From Alteromonas macleodii (GTDB lineage: Bacteria; Pseudomonadota; Gammaproteobacteria; Enterobacterales; Alteromonadaceae): DNA of 64,000 bases. How positions within the stretch are numbered: position 1 is the stretch's first letter; every line of letters begins with the position of its first letter. Shown in pieces: positions 28,724-38,402 of this stretch. Below the pieces are notes generated by a model. It ran no database searches and was not told where the DNA came from. It saw nothing but the letters and a program-made list of their open reading frames with translations. Both the position numbers and the translations under genes were made by a program. The stretch is taken from assembly GCF_903772925.1 (NCBI RefSeq), contig NZ_LR812090.1:3184599-3248598 (forward strand), written 5' to 3'.

Positions 28724-30316
28724 TTAATGCAAGTTAATAGCACCTATGTATTTTCCTGAAAGAGGCCTATTTTGTTCTATAAAGCCGTGTTTTAATACTA
28801 GAGGGTCAAAAATCAAGTTACTGTTAATGGATACATCACCGCGACTCTTGTGAAAAACACCCAAGGGTGTTCTCACAAGAGTGATATTTTCATTGAGCAC
28901 GTTATTACTTATCTCAATCGTAGGCGTTCCCCCTACCCAGCCGTCATCTTCTACTTCGTCATCTAACAGTATGTTGTTAGTTAATTCACTTGAATACACT
29001 ACAGAATTGCCAGTCAAAGAAACGGCTTCTAAGCCTTGAAAGGTTCTAACGATTGAATGAGTAAATCCGCTTTCAATAATAAAAACATTGTCGCTAAATG
29101 ACATTGTTCCTCTTGAAGGGCTATTCCCGTCGCCGCCAACTCTTGACCCCAACGAGGTTGATTTGTGGATAAGGTAGTTTTCAACAACTTGATGGCTTTG
29201 ACCATTAAAATCATAGGCTCCATCAAACCCTATCAATTCAATAAGGTATCGCGCCTGGGAATCCTCGCCGCCTTCAATCCAGTTACGTTTTATAAGCGAA
29301 CGTTCGAATCGAGATTTTACGTTATTACCTTTATTGTCGTGCAAGTAACTATTCACAAGTGTAAACGTTGAACCAGGAAACGCATGTTGATCACTAGCAA
29401 CATAGATAGCGTGCCCCCACTTCTGTCCTGGTGGTTTGCCGCCACTATTAAAAATTTCGCTATGCGTAATAGTTAATGAACCTGAGTTCCGATCCGTTCC
29501 CATAACTCCAATGTGACAATCGCGTATGAGTACATTTTCTAGTTTTGTACCATGGGCCTCGTTGCGAAAACAAACCTTTCCATCAGCTATTTTTATATTG
29601 CTGAAAGACCAAAAATGCGAGGCTCTTACCGCAACGGTCCAACCGAACTTGTCAAAAGCCCCAGTTATTATCGGCCGTTCAGAAGCGTTTTTTGTATTTG
29701 AAGTTAACGTGATAGGTTTGTTTCTTGAACCAGAAATGTTTTTAATCTCAAATGGTTCAAATGTTTCATTTGCATTCAAGATAATTGTGTCGCCACCTTT
29801 TACTTTTGGTAGAACGTCAGCAACCTGTTTGTAACGTTTATCACTACCTACTAACCATTGTGTAGGTACTAAACTGTCATTTCGCGTTTGTATTTGCCAC
29901 GGTACAATGAAGGTATTTCTTCGCGCATCAGGGTTTGTTTCCTTAAAAAGCAAACGTATAGTTTGATGCATACCTTTTTTTGAAGGTGACCGTGCTTGTA
30001 TAAGCAAAGTGTCATTGTCATTGATGCTAAGCGTGCCATTTTCGACGAAGCTTGCACCATTTAACGATACTTTATAGCCCTTTGGCTCGAGTGTGAGCGC
30101 GAACTTTCCAACACCAGTTAAACGTATACATTGCTCAATCGTTTGATCAGGCGCTAGCGAGAGTTCGGCAGGCAAGGCTTGATTGTGCCTTACTCTCCAT
30201 TGATAAAGCGAAATATCTTTTGTTAAGCATGCGCTGCTAGACGCCCATGACTGCGAAGGAAGTAAAGTGGCAAACAGTAAAACAAGTCCTACCCAATAGA
30301 TTCTGAACCTTATCAA
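28724..30316 (-). CDS. Secreted right-handed parallel beta-helix protein
   Basis: A 530-residue exported protein. The signal peptide is about residues 1-25 (ending SWA). A roughly 125-residue N-terminal domain is followed by a right-handed beta-helix (about 160-520) with repeated short strands and N/G turns: LENVLIRDCHIGVMG, SEIFNSGG, NSYLHDNKGNNVKSRF, SDNVFIIESGF, TGNSVVYSSELTNNILL. Such folds occur in polysaccharide lyases, hydrolases and epimerases. No catalytic residue can be assigned with confidence. In a polysaccharide operon it may trim or epimerise the polymer in the periplasm; this is inference. It is preceded by the GT2 gene at 51 bp. Confidence 0.8.
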   Translation of the reverse strand: MIRFRIYWVGLVLLFATLLPSQSWASSSACLTKDISLYQWRVRHNQALPAELSLAPDQTIEQCIRLTGVGKFALTLEPKGYKVSLNGASFVENGTLSINDNDTLLIQARSPSKKGMHQTIRLLFKETNPDARRNTFIVPWQIQTRNDSLVPTQWLVGSDKRYKQVADVLPKVKGGDTIILNANETFEPFEIKNISGSRNKPITLTSNTKNASERPIITGAFDKFGWTVAVRASHFWSFSNIKIADGKVCFRNEAHGTKLENVLIRDCHIGVMGTDRNSGSLTITHSEIFNSGGKPPGQKWGHAIYVASDQHAFPGSTFTLVNSYLHDNKGNNVKSRFERSLIKRNWIEGGEDSQARYLIELIGFDGAYDFNGQSHQVVENYLIHKSTSLGSRVGGDGNSPSRGTMSFSDNVFIIESGFTHSIVRTFQGLEAVSLTGNSVVYSSELTNNILLDDEVEDDGWVGGTPTIEISNNVLNENITLVRTPLGVFHKSRGDVSINSNLIFDPLVLKHGFIEQNRPLSGKYIGAINLH

Positions 30317-30367
30317 AACTAAACTCCTTCTTTGTCATCCGGGTTAAGCAAGCGTTGCAAGCTACTT

Positions 30368-31297
30368 TTATTTTCCATGTATAACTTTGTACTCTTCGTG
30401 CTTCACGCCAAATAAACCTGCAATGGTCCCAGCAGCGGCACAAAAGCGGAAAAGCCCATCTACTAACTTTCGTTTGTCAGTTGTAAATATGCCTGTAAGT
30501 ACACTTAATATGCCTCTTGCCACGCGCACTCCCGACATTAGACAGACGCGAATAACAGCTTTTACTGGTTGCTCTTCGAACAAATGAGAGCGGGTATAAC
30601 CCACCCCAGAGCGAAACCCCCTGCGACAAAACCACTTTACGCTAGCTCGACTTTTAGGGAACTCTTCGATTACTGGCGCTTCTGTATAAACACAAGACAG
30701 TCCAAGATGGTTACAACGAAGGGCAAAATGATAGTCGCTCGCTCCAGTCATGGCGAACCGCGCATCAAAACAGGGAATAGTTTTTTCAATGGCATTTTTT
30801 GAAAGTAACAAATTATTTGTATAAAACGCTTTAACAGGGTCACCTTCTGAATACGGATTATCGCCGTAAATGAGCTCTATAGCCCAGTTAGGAACATCAT
30901 CAGCGCCAATAGAGATAACTCGGCTTGTAACGATGTCTGTACCGTATTTACCTGCTGCATCCAATAAACGTTGGATCCAGTCAGTATCTCTTGTCCATTC
31001 GTCATCATCAATAAATAAAAGAAAATCGGCGTCTGCTTCTTGAAACAATTCCACGCACTTATTTCGAGCAAACACAATGCCAGCTTGGGGTTCGGTGTCG
31101 TAGTGCAACGAAATTTGACTGTTTGATATCACTTTATTGAGCACTACCGACTTGGTTTCTTCATCTATTGCGTTATCAACAACGAATATCGTTACCTTAA
31201 CGTCGCTGTTGATTTCTTGTATTATTAAACTGTCTAAAAGTCTTGAAAGCCAAGCGGGTCTTTTACAGGTAATAACACCTATCGCAACATGCACCAT
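30368..31297 (-). CDS. Glycosyltransferase family 2
   Basis: A 309-residue GT-A enzyme. AIGVITCKRPAWLSRLLDSL (N-terminal strand and helix), FVVDNA, FARNKC and LLFIDDDEW (DXD-like metal site, about residue 95) are clear, as is a C-terminal hydrophobic stretch. It shares one base (TAATG) with the end of the sulfotransferase gene, so it is translationally coupled. Sugar specificity unknown. Confidence 0.87.
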   Translation of the reverse strand: MVHVAIGVITCKRPAWLSRLLDSLIIQEINSDVKVTIFVVDNAIDEETKSVVLNKVISNSQISLHYDTEPQAGIVFARNKCVELFQEADADFLLFIDDDEWTRDTDWIQRLLDAAGKYGTDIVTSRVISIGADDVPNWAIELIYGDNPYSEGDPVKAFYTNNLLLSKNAIEKTIPCFDARFAMTGASDYHFALRCNHLGLSCVYTEAPVIEEFPKSRASVKWFCRRGFRSGVGYTRSHLFEEQPVKAVIRVCLMSGVRVARGILSVLTGIFTTDKRKLVDGLFRFCAAAGTIAGLFGVKHEEYKVIHGK

Positions 31298-32241
31298 TAC
31301 CGCTTCCCTTTTAATAAATGTTCAAGTTTTTTAATTGGCCAGCTACATTTCCACCAAAACGAGTGATAGGCGTCTAAGAACAAGTGACGATAAAAAACTT
31401 CGTCTTTTTTGATACTTATACTGTGTTCTTTTAATACCGCAGATAACCCCTGCTGGTAGTCTAAGTATTCCTCTTTCAGTGCAATAATGGCTTGGTGATC
31501 AATATTTTCTTTTGACAGGTTGATATACAACTCGTTGGCGAGCTTCGATAAATAAGTATCGGGCACCACTTGGCTTGTTTGATTTCTTAAATTTTTATCT
31601 ACAAAGCCGAGCTTATCTCGATCAATTTCGACTGTTAGGTCTACAAGACCTGCAATACCCTTTGCGACTTTTTCAGGTGCAGACAATAGGTTATCGTATG
31701 ACACTATTAACCTTGGCGCATTTTGTGAGTTAAAATACCCGAGAAGCGTATAATTGAGCCAGAGCATAAGTGACTTTTCTAATGAAAATTCATCTCTCTT
31801 TTTTAGTGAGCCAGCGACTTCAAAAGGTGAACGAAGCATAAGTACATAATTAACTTTCACAGTTGGAAGGCTTGAGAAAACTTGGCGCCAAAACGGCAAT
31901 AACAGTGTAGTCCTAGGATCCTTCATCCCCCAAAGAGCTTGACTACTGTAATCTGTGCTCAACATTCTTTGCGCACTGTCGCGGTAGTCACCTAACAAAT
32001 TTTCAGTGCACGCCGCTTCTGTCGTCATTAAAGGGTCGTCCCAAGACGACAGTTGGGCATCGAGCAGTAGGTCATTGAGCTTTACAAGCTCAGAATTCTC
32101 AAAAAACCCCTTTTCGTTAACTCCTTTCTGCGCAGCGAAAAGCGATTTCCCCATAAAAACACCAAGTTCATCGAGTAAACCGGACAGCGCTGAAGTACCG
32201 CTTCTATGCATTCCGATGACAATTAACGCGTTACTTTGCAT
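31297..32241 (-). CDS. Sulfotransferase family protein
   Basis: A PAPS-dependent sulfotransferase-like protein, 314 residues from the chosen start. The 5'-phosphosulfate loop IVIGMHRSGTSALSGLL is at about residues 6-22, and VLMLRSPFEVAGSL fits the 3'-phosphate-binding strand and helix. I start at the ATG at 32241, two bases after the upstream stop, since this puts the P-loop at the usual N-terminal position; a longer frame to 32340 would overlap the upstream gene by 97 bp. In a marine exopolysaccharide operon it suggests a sulfated sugar. The acceptor cannot be predicted. Confidence 0.82.
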   Translation of the reverse strand: MQSNALIVIGMHRSGTSALSGLLDELGVFMGKSLFAAQKGVNEKGFFENSELVKLNDLLLDAQLSSWDDPLMTTEAACTENLLGDYRDSAQRMLSTDYSSQALWGMKDPRTTLLLPFWRQVFSSLPTVKVNYVLMLRSPFEVAGSLKKRDEFSLEKSLMLWLNYTLLGYFNSQNAPRLIVSYDNLLSAPEKVAKGIAGLVDLTVEIDRDKLGFVDKNLRNQTSQVVPDTYLSKLANELYINLSKENIDHQAIIALKEEYLDYQQGLSAVLKEHSISIKKDEVFYRHLFLDAYHSFWWKCSWPIKKLEHLLKGKR

Positions 32242-32243
32242 AT

Positions 32244-33164
32244 TTATACTGCTCGCTTTCTTATTTTCTTTATTTCTTTCAGCATCGCTGGCACTGTAAT
32301 TATTGCCGCAGCGCTGGTTAGTAACAACTCTACATGCCATGGCTTAATTCGCCATGCACAGAACAGGCATTTGGCAACATTCGCTGTATCGTTCTGGTAA
32401 AAAAAGTTATGCGCGTAGTGTTTATATATATTGTACCGACCTAACTCACATAATTTTTTTTGCTGGCTGTCTAACCCTTCGGTGTTTTCAATCATATCAA
32501 TACACAGAAGGTCAGCTTCAAGCATTTTAGCTTCATTAAGCGAGTAGTTTTCTCCATGAATGAAATAGATAGCTAGAGGTTCTTTCACCACCGCAATCTT
32601 AGCAATGCGTGCAATCTTCAACCATAGATGTCTATCATCAACGCCGTGGAGATCTCGGCTTTCTTCCAAACCACCAACTTTTTCAATACAGCTTTTTCGA
32701 ACCATTGCAGAACAGCACGATATAAAATTCTCATTGAGCAGCGCTTCAAAACAGTCTCCCGAATACTCTGGCATTGTCTTTGTCAATACACCATGAGTAT
32801 CAACGTTGACCCAGCTGTAGACCAAGCCAACGTCGTCATCATTAAAAAGAGGAAGCTGTTTTTTCAACTTTTCTGGGAGCCATTGGTCATCTTGATCACA
32901 AAAGCCAATAAAACGCCCTTTAGCTTTATCAATACCAAAGTTCCTAGCCGACGCGACACCACCGTTTTCTTTCTTAAAATATTTGACTCGCTCATCACCT
33001 AAATACTGCTCAATTAATGCTGCAGAGCCATCAGAGGAGCCGTCATCAACCAGAATGAGTTCAAAATTGGTATAGGTTTGATTGATGATACTCTCTATGG
33101 TTTTAGATAGTGTTTTTTCACCGTTGTAGACCGCAACAATGACACTTACTTCAACTAAACTCAC
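32244..33164 (-). CDS. Glycosyltransferase family 2
   Basis: A 306-residue GT-A enzyme. EVSVIVAVYNGEKTLSKTIESI, LVDDGSSDGS, GGVASARNFGIDKAKG and FCDQDDQWLP (metal-binding DQDD) are textbook GT2 blocks in the first 110 residues. A C-terminal hydrophobic segment is near 275-290. It is 15 bp after the O-antigen-ligase-like gene and 2 bp before the sulfotransferase, within the minus-strand operon. Specificity unknown. Confidence 0.92.
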   Translation of the reverse strand: MSLVEVSVIVAVYNGEKTLSKTIESIINQTYTNFELILVDDGSSDGSAALIEQYLGDERVKYFKKENGGVASARNFGIDKAKGRFIGFCDQDDQWLPEKLKKQLPLFNDDDVGLVYSWVNVDTHGVLTKTMPEYSGDCFEALLNENFISCCSAMVRKSCIEKVGGLEESRDLHGVDDRHLWLKIARIAKIAVVKEPLAIYFIHGENYSLNEAKMLEADLLCIDMIENTEGLDSQQKKLCELGRYNIYKHYAHNFFYQNDTANVAKCLFCAWRIKPWHVELLLTSAAAIITVPAMLKEIKKIRKRAV

Positions 33165-33179
33165 CTGGAAATCCTTTTA

Positions 33180-34526
33180 TTAGATTTTAAGTAGAATTAT
33201 TATTAATTGGCACAGTATGAATAAGCTTACCGCGCTTAATACCATAACCTTCGAAACGTCTTTGCCAGTTAAGGAAAGTGTTTCTTTTCCTACAAGGCGA
33301 CTACTTCTTATAAAACATGCAGCTGACATGGCCGCGAAAATATAGAAAAACATTATATAGCTTCTACTAATGAAGAACGCGGTACTGCAATAACCCACTA
33401 AAGATATAACTAAATAAGTAGCCATTGTTATCTCTTGCTTAATATTTTCACAAGGGTCTTCTAACTTTGTTTTAAGTTTTATGACTTTCAAAAGCATCAT
33501 GAAACACAAGAAAAGAAAAGTCATCCATAGTACATATCCGAAGGCACCAAGTTCAGCCATTATGGTCACGAAAGAGTTATGCGCCACCTTTGGATGGTAT
33601 TCTAAAAAGCGTTCTTTGCCAAAACCGAATAAAGGCCTGTGGCCCAACATTTGGATACCTTCGTACCATGCAGTGAGACGCTGCATCGAACTTTCATCGT
33701 CTTTACTTATAGACCGAAACGAACCCATTGCAATAAGCAGTACAGGGACGGATATTCCACCTAAAATAAGTGATTTTACTTTGCCAAACCTTAAGTAAAA
33801 AAATGAGAACAAGACTGCCATGAAGCCTACTAATGAGCCCCGACTACCAGTCCAGTAGATACCTAAGCAAAGTACCACAAGTGTAGCCAGCCAAATCAGC
33901 TTCAAGAGTTTACTGCTTGTACTAGTTAAGAAGAGAACAACTATAGGAATATTCATAACTAAGAACATGCCCATATCGTTGGGATCGTTAAAGATACCAA
34001 TGTATCTGGCCTGCATCATTTCTGTAGGCCCATCATTTCGATAGATCACAGACTCAGCCCAACCTTGACCATAAGGGTCATTTATTTGGATATAAGCATG
34101 CTGCGTCATTACGATGCATGCCGCAACTGCAATCAGCAATATTGTTTTTTGACGAGTGATTGTGCTTAAAAAACCCAAATAAAGAATGAATGGAATAGTA
34201 TTGGAGTTTATCCAATCTATGACCAAAGATAGGTCTGAAAAATACCTGAATGCCCTAACTTCAGACATAAGCATGCCAAAAAACATTAAGACCAATAGCG
34301 TGCATTGAGCATTCCATACTTTAGGTCTAAGCGCTACTATATATATAAAAAAAGTAGTGATCAGTACCGTTCTTAAAATGGGAAACTGAATATTAAAAAC
34401 AGGCCATTCGTGAGGTCTAATCAATACTAATGCTGTATAAAGGCAAAGAAAGAAAAAACCTAATGTAGCAGGAGATTCCGCGTCTTGCTGACCAAAGGCT
34501 TTTTTTGGTATGGGTTTATCTACCAC
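33180..34526 (-). CDS. O-antigen ligase-like protein, exosortase A-associated
   Basis: A 448-residue polytopic protein (about 11 hydrophobic segments) with the Wzy/WaaL-type large periplasmic loop (about 250-330: GSFRSISKDDESSMQRLTAW, FGFGKERFLEYHPKVAHNSFV). The VLIRPHEWPVF start resembles the putative O-glycosylation ligase family that accompanies exosortase A. It may polymerise the repeat unit or transfer glycan to protein; sequence alone does not decide. It overlaps the upstream GNAT-like gene by 11 bp. Confidence 0.82.
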   Translation of the reverse strand: MVDKPIPKKAFGQQDAESPATLGFFFLCLYTALVLIRPHEWPVFNIQFPILRTVLITTFFIYIVALRPKVWNAQCTLLVLMFFGMLMSEVRAFRYFSDLSLVIDWINSNTIPFILYLGFLSTITRQKTILLIAVAACIVMTQHAYIQINDPYGQGWAESVIYRNDGPTEMMQARYIGIFNDPNDMGMFLVMNIPIVVLFLTSTSSKLLKLIWLATLVVLCLGIYWTGSRGSLVGFMAVLFSFFYLRFGKVKSLILGGISVPVLLIAMGSFRSISKDDESSMQRLTAWYEGIQMLGHRPLFGFGKERFLEYHPKVAHNSFVTIMAELGAFGYVLWMTFLFLCFMMLLKVIKLKTKLEDPCENIKQEITMATYLVISLVGYCSTAFFISRSYIMFFYIFAAMSAACFIRSSRLVGKETLSLTGKDVSKVMVLSAVSLFILCQLIIILLKI

Positions 34527-35598
34527 GATTTACTACCCACTTTTTTATCATTTTTAAACGTTCTGTTAATTCGGTCATTGCGTAACTAAGTAAACTAGTG
34601 TGAAGGGTGAACGAGAATACTGATTCAGATGTTGACGTTAATTGAGTCTTATATCCCTCCTTGTGGGCCGACGACATGAAGTCGTAAACCTCCATACCTT
34701 TATGCAATGCGTCAAAAGCTTGCGCATAATGAAGCAAATTTCCCGGGGATACGTTAGGCCTAAAAGATGTATCAATTCCACTCTGATAAAAAACAATAGA
34801 ATTGCTAGATACAAAGCTATAGTTCACAGCGAAGATTTTATTTTCGTATTTCGTATAGTAAAGCGATAATCGGTTGGCTGCGAGACTCTTCCTTGCAAGC
34901 TCACGATGGAAGTTACAAAACTCACTTTCATCAAATATTGCGGGTTTCGCCTTATCAAGCCAACGCTTACTGTTTAGCTCAATCAAGGCGTTAAAGACTT
35001 CTTCGAACTCATCAATATTTGTAACCCTGTGAATGGTCACTCCTGCTCGAGAAGCGGTATTGCGATACCGTCGCGTTTTCTTTTCCAACTTTTTTATTCC
35101 TTCTGGTAAAGAAATATAAAAGCGCTCTCTATTTTGTTTGATCGTATGATAGCCAGAGAGTTTACGTGACCACTGACATAAAAAGGAACGTGGAGATATA
35201 TTATTAAACGTTACACTATGAACGTTATGCTCCCTTAAGCAGTCGATAAATATGCTATGAGGGATTACTTCCTCTACGGAAGTAGATAGGAAATCTTGCG
35301 CTTCACTACAGGTCTCGATATGCGTTGGCTCGAAACTACTTACGAAGTAGGCTGCATGCTCATTACTTATATTCATATAAAGCGGTAAGACGCTCGTTAA
35401 CTCTCCTTTTTTCCAGTAGGTAAGTACAAAAAGCTTTTTAATGTAATTTGCATAATGTCTAGCCCAAGTTTCGACCCAATTATAACTATTGAAGATACTC
35501 TTGACATTTGCTTTCTTTTCTAGGCTTAACCAGCTTTTCTTGACCGCATGAAGTTCTTCTAAATTGGTTATCACTAACACATTCTGTGAAACAGTCAC
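34516..35598 (-). CDS. GNAT/FemAB-like protein, XrtA-associated
   Basis: A 360-residue protein with the CelD/BcsL-type GNAT domain. LIELNSKRWLDKAKPAIF and NKIFAVNYSFVSSNSIVFYQSGIDTSFRPNVSPG (about 215-300) match this acyltransferase domain, which is also present in the FemAB-like proteins of exosortase A loci. It likely transfers an acyl or aminoacyl group during polysaccharide or substrate maturation; the substrate is not known. It overlaps exosortase A by 4 bp (ATGA) and the ligase-like gene by 11 bp, so the three are tightly coupled. Confidence 0.75.
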   Translation of the reverse strand: MTVSQNVLVITNLEELHAVKKSWLSLEKKANVKSIFNSYNWVETWARHYANYIKKLFVLTYWKKGELTSVLPLYMNISNEHAAYFVSSFEPTHIETCSEAQDFLSTSVEEVIPHSIFIDCLREHNVHSVTFNNISPRSFLCQWSRKLSGYHTIKQNRERFYISLPEGIKKLEKKTRRYRNTASRAGVTIHRVTNIDEFEEVFNALIELNSKRWLDKAKPAIFDESEFCNFHRELARKSLAANRLSLYYTKYENKIFAVNYSFVSSNSIVFYQSGIDTSFRPNVSPGNLLHYAQAFDALHKGMEVYDFMSSAHKEGYKTQLTSTSESVFSFTLHTSLLSYAMTELTERLKMIKKWVVNRGR

Positions 35599-36959
35599 GG
35601 TACGACTCTTTCAATATCCGATTGATCACACGTACTTTCACAATGTGTGAGTCTCCATTGAATATTTGACGACGTATTGGCACGAAGCGCGTTTTTCAGG
35701 CGCGCTTTTTTTAACTCAATTAGTGACAAGTAAGTCTCGAAATCGGTTCCGTAACGATAGGCAATAGCAAACATGTTACCGTCTTTGTTTCCAACGGTGA
35801 CTGTGTTCCATTCGCCGTTTTCAGAAGACCTCAGTTCTTTAAAACCTGCGGGGATTGGACTGTTCAAATAATATGACGCTTTGTGGTCTAAAGACGTTCC
35901 ATAGTAGGAATACTTTACTTGATAAACGCTGCCTCTTTGCTGAGCGCATACCGAATCGGCATTGAAAATCTCAGGCATAAGGAAAATTTGCTGCGGGTCA
36001 CAGGAGCTTTGCTTATCAAATTGCCCATTCCACATTGCGTTTGAAGAGGATAAGACTACCATAATAAAGACAGCTGAAAGACCACCTTTAACGTTCAAGT
36101 GCGATAATTTGGAATCTGTATTAACTGAATTGCATTCGAGAGACTCAGCCTCCCTATCTTCAAGTTTTCTACCTATATAAAATTGGAAAATAGCGACAGG
36201 AATGTATATGTACCAACCAAAGTTATTATGATCCGTCATCAAACTACTTTGCATTTCGGTTTCATGGCCTATCACAATAAGCGCAACTATCCTTAGCCAA
36301 TTCGTTACGAGCGCACCAGCTAAAGCAACAGAGGTGAATATCAATGCAGAGCGTAACGTTTTTAAATACAAAAAAACATACAAGCTACTGATTGCTGCAG
36401 AAACGATCACATACCTTAATCCACTACAACCTTCTGCTATTTCAAAGATTCCTGCCGGAATAGTAACAAACTCGTTCTCTACATAAACAGGAATATTGGT
36501 TAACCCCATTAGCGCGGTAACGACATAGACTGATAAGCTTTGTAACGGGACTGCTAATGCTCCCCAAAAGGGAAAAATGAAAACAAGAAAGGCAAAGGGA
36601 AATAAAGTTGAAACGTTGAATCTAAAAATGCAAAAAGCAAGTGAAATCAAAGTCGCTAACGATGCAGCCCAATAAAGCAAGCTTATCTGTGACCAAGTAG
36701 TAAGCACTAGTCCCATGCCTGATATCGCTAAAAGGGCAAGCCAAGGCAAGCTAAGTCGCTCGCGGAAGATCACTCGTTTTTCTTGTTCAAGTATATAGAA
36801 GAGGTAAACGATGATAAAAGGAACAAGATAAGCGTGAGAGTACGTCCCATCATCGAAACTATATTCCCACAGCGATACCATTATTGGATAGTTGGCTAAA
36901 CACCACAGCACGGTGATAGACAATAAAACCCAAAAAAACTTGTGAACCTTCAAATCCAT
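35595..36959 (-). CDS. xrtA: Exosortase A with EpsI-type C-terminal domain
   Basis: The protein-sorting transpeptidase-like membrane enzyme that processes PEP-CTERM proteins. From the ATG at 36959 (454 residues; GGGAG 8 nt upstream; a TTG at 36977 adds six residues) the catalytic triad is visible in the expected membrane contexts: C178 (EIAEGCSGLRYV), R223 (TNWLRIVAL) and H244 (TDHNNFGW). About eight membrane segments span 5-265. Residues about 290-450 form a periplasmic EpsI/DUF3485-like domain (VYQVKYSYYG, GEWNTVTVG), as in XrtA-type fusions. Coupled to the priming transferase and GNAT-like genes. Confidence 0.95.
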   Translation of the reverse strand: MDLKVHKFFWVLLSITVLWCLANYPIMVSLWEYSFDDGTYSHAYLVPFIIVYLFYILEQEKRVIFRERLSLPWLALLAISGMGLVLTTWSQISLLYWAASLATLISLAFCIFRFNVSTLFPFAFLVFIFPFWGALAVPLQSLSVYVVTALMGLTNIPVYVENEFVTIPAGIFEIAEGCSGLRYVIVSAAISSLYVFLYLKTLRSALIFTSVALAGALVTNWLRIVALIVIGHETEMQSSLMTDHNNFGWYIYIPVAIFQFYIGRKLEDREAESLECNSVNTDSKLSHLNVKGGLSAVFIMVVLSSSNAMWNGQFDKQSSCDPQQIFLMPEIFNADSVCAQQRGSVYQVKYSYYGTSLDHKASYYLNSPIPAGFKELRSSENGEWNTVTVGNKDGNMFAIAYRYGTDFETYLSLIELKKARLKNALRANTSSNIQWRLTHCESTCDQSDIERVVP

Positions 36960-36989
36960 TGCGACTTCTCCCTGCAAGCTCGACTACCG

Positions 36990-38402
36990 CTACCTTCCCT
37001 TTCCAAACAAAACTACTTCAACCGTCCTGATAAGAATAAGAATGTCTAAAAGTAAACTTTGATGCTTTACATAGTACAAGTCGAATTTAAGTTTCTCCAT
37101 AGAATCTTCGACGCTTGCACCATAAGGGTAGTTAAGCTGAGCCCATCCTGCTAAGCCTGGCTTCACATTGTGTCGTTGGTTGTAATAAGGAACTTCTCTG
37201 ACAAGCTGTTCGACGAATTGAGGGCGCTCTGGACGCGGCCCTATAAAAGACATTTCACCTTTAAAAACGTTGAGCAGTTGAGGTAATTCATCCACACGAT
37301 ATTTACGAATGAAGTGACCTATTCTCGTAACTCTGTCGTCGTTTTTACTCGCCCACTTAGCGCCATCTTTTTCAGCGTCAGGACGCATACTTCTAAATTT
37401 AAGTATTTTAAAAAGCTGTCCATTCAAACCTACTCGTTCCTGTTTGTAGAGAACCGAAACACCAGTTCGTCTCCCATCATCGAGATAAATAATAATAGCG
37501 GTGGCTAGCATTATAGGCCATACGAAAAAGAGGATTATAAAGGCTAAGATAGCATTTACGGTGTAATCTAGGGCATCGCGTAAGTAGTTTTGGCTCTTAA
37601 AGCCATTAGAGTAAATCACCCAGCTCGGATACATAAGGTTAACTACTATTTGCCCAGTTTCACGTTCCATGAAGTCAAGGAGCTCAGTAACCTCTATCCC
37701 TCGAAGTCTGCAATCGAATAATACTTCAACGGGCAAAGTACCACGCCGCTGGTCGCATGCTATAACTATTTCTTCGATGTCGTTGTCCGCGATGAACTGC
37801 TGAAAATTTTCATCAACTTTGACATGGATAATTTTTTCTTTGTGTATACCGTCTTCTCGATTATCGCCTGGTATTGGTATAAAACCGACCAATTCAAATC
37901 CAATACGGTCGACGTCACGGCGCATTCTTTTTTCTATAATAGATGCACGTTCACCCGCTCCTAGCACTATGATCCTAACTTTACCAAGACCGAGTAATCC
38001 CAAACGGTTTGTGAAATATCTGAATACAACGAGTGTTATAATGATCGCGCACACTGAAGCGGGTAGGAAATAGCTATCCATCAGCAAGTGGTCAAACAAA
38101 ACACGACTGACAACTTCAACTAAGAAGTAACTTAGCCCGACGCTGACAAAGATTCGACGTATTATTCCTCTAAATGTCTCACGAAGTTTTGCCTCATATA
38201 GTCCGACAGACAGGGAGCACAACAGGATAGATACTGTTAACAACCCAGTATTAACCAACAATTTTTCAACAGGAACTTCTGAAGATAATCCAACTTGCGT
38301 CAATATAAAGTGCGTAATATACCCAATGTACGCGATTAGTAATGCTTCCGTTATAACTAAAATGTTGGAGCGTTTATTTTGATTTCGCTTATTTACTGCC
38401 AC
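36990..38402 (-). CDS. Priming sugar transferase, XrtA-associated
   Basis: A 470-residue polyprenyl-phosphate sugar-1-phosphate transferase of the WbaJ/WcaJ type in the PEP-CTERM-associated (EpsB-like) subgroup. Four N-terminal membrane segments (about 10-125) are followed by a CoA-binding-like Rossmann domain (VRIIVLGAGERASII, about 140-270) and the C-terminal bacterial sugar transferase domain: KQERVGLNGQLFKILKFRSM, RKYRVDELPQLLNVFKGEMSFIGPRPERP, PGLAGWAQLNYPYG. It puts the first sugar on undecaprenyl phosphate. GTG start with GGGAGG 6 nt upstream. First gene of the minus-strand operon, divergent from the export genes across 151 bp. Confidence 0.93.
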   Translation of the reverse strand: MAVNKRNQNKRSNILVITEALLIAYIGYITHFILTQVGLSSEVPVEKLLVNTGLLTVSILLCSLSVGLYEAKLRETFRGIIRRIFVSVGLSYFLVEVVSRVLFDHLLMDSYFLPASVCAIIITLVVFRYFTNRLGLLGLGKVRIIVLGAGERASIIEKRMRRDVDRIGFELVGFIPIPGDNREDGIHKEKIIHVKVDENFQQFIADNDIEEIVIACDQRRGTLPVEVLFDCRLRGIEVTELLDFMERETGQIVVNLMYPSWVIYSNGFKSQNYLRDALDYTVNAILAFIILFFVWPIMLATAIIIYLDDGRRTGVSVLYKQERVGLNGQLFKILKFRSMRPDAEKDGAKWASKNDDRVTRIGHFIRKYRVDELPQLLNVFKGEMSFIGPRPERPQFVEQLVREVPYYNQRHNVKPGLAGWAQLNYPYGASVEDSMEKLKFDLYYVKHQSLLLDILILIRTVEVVLFGKGR

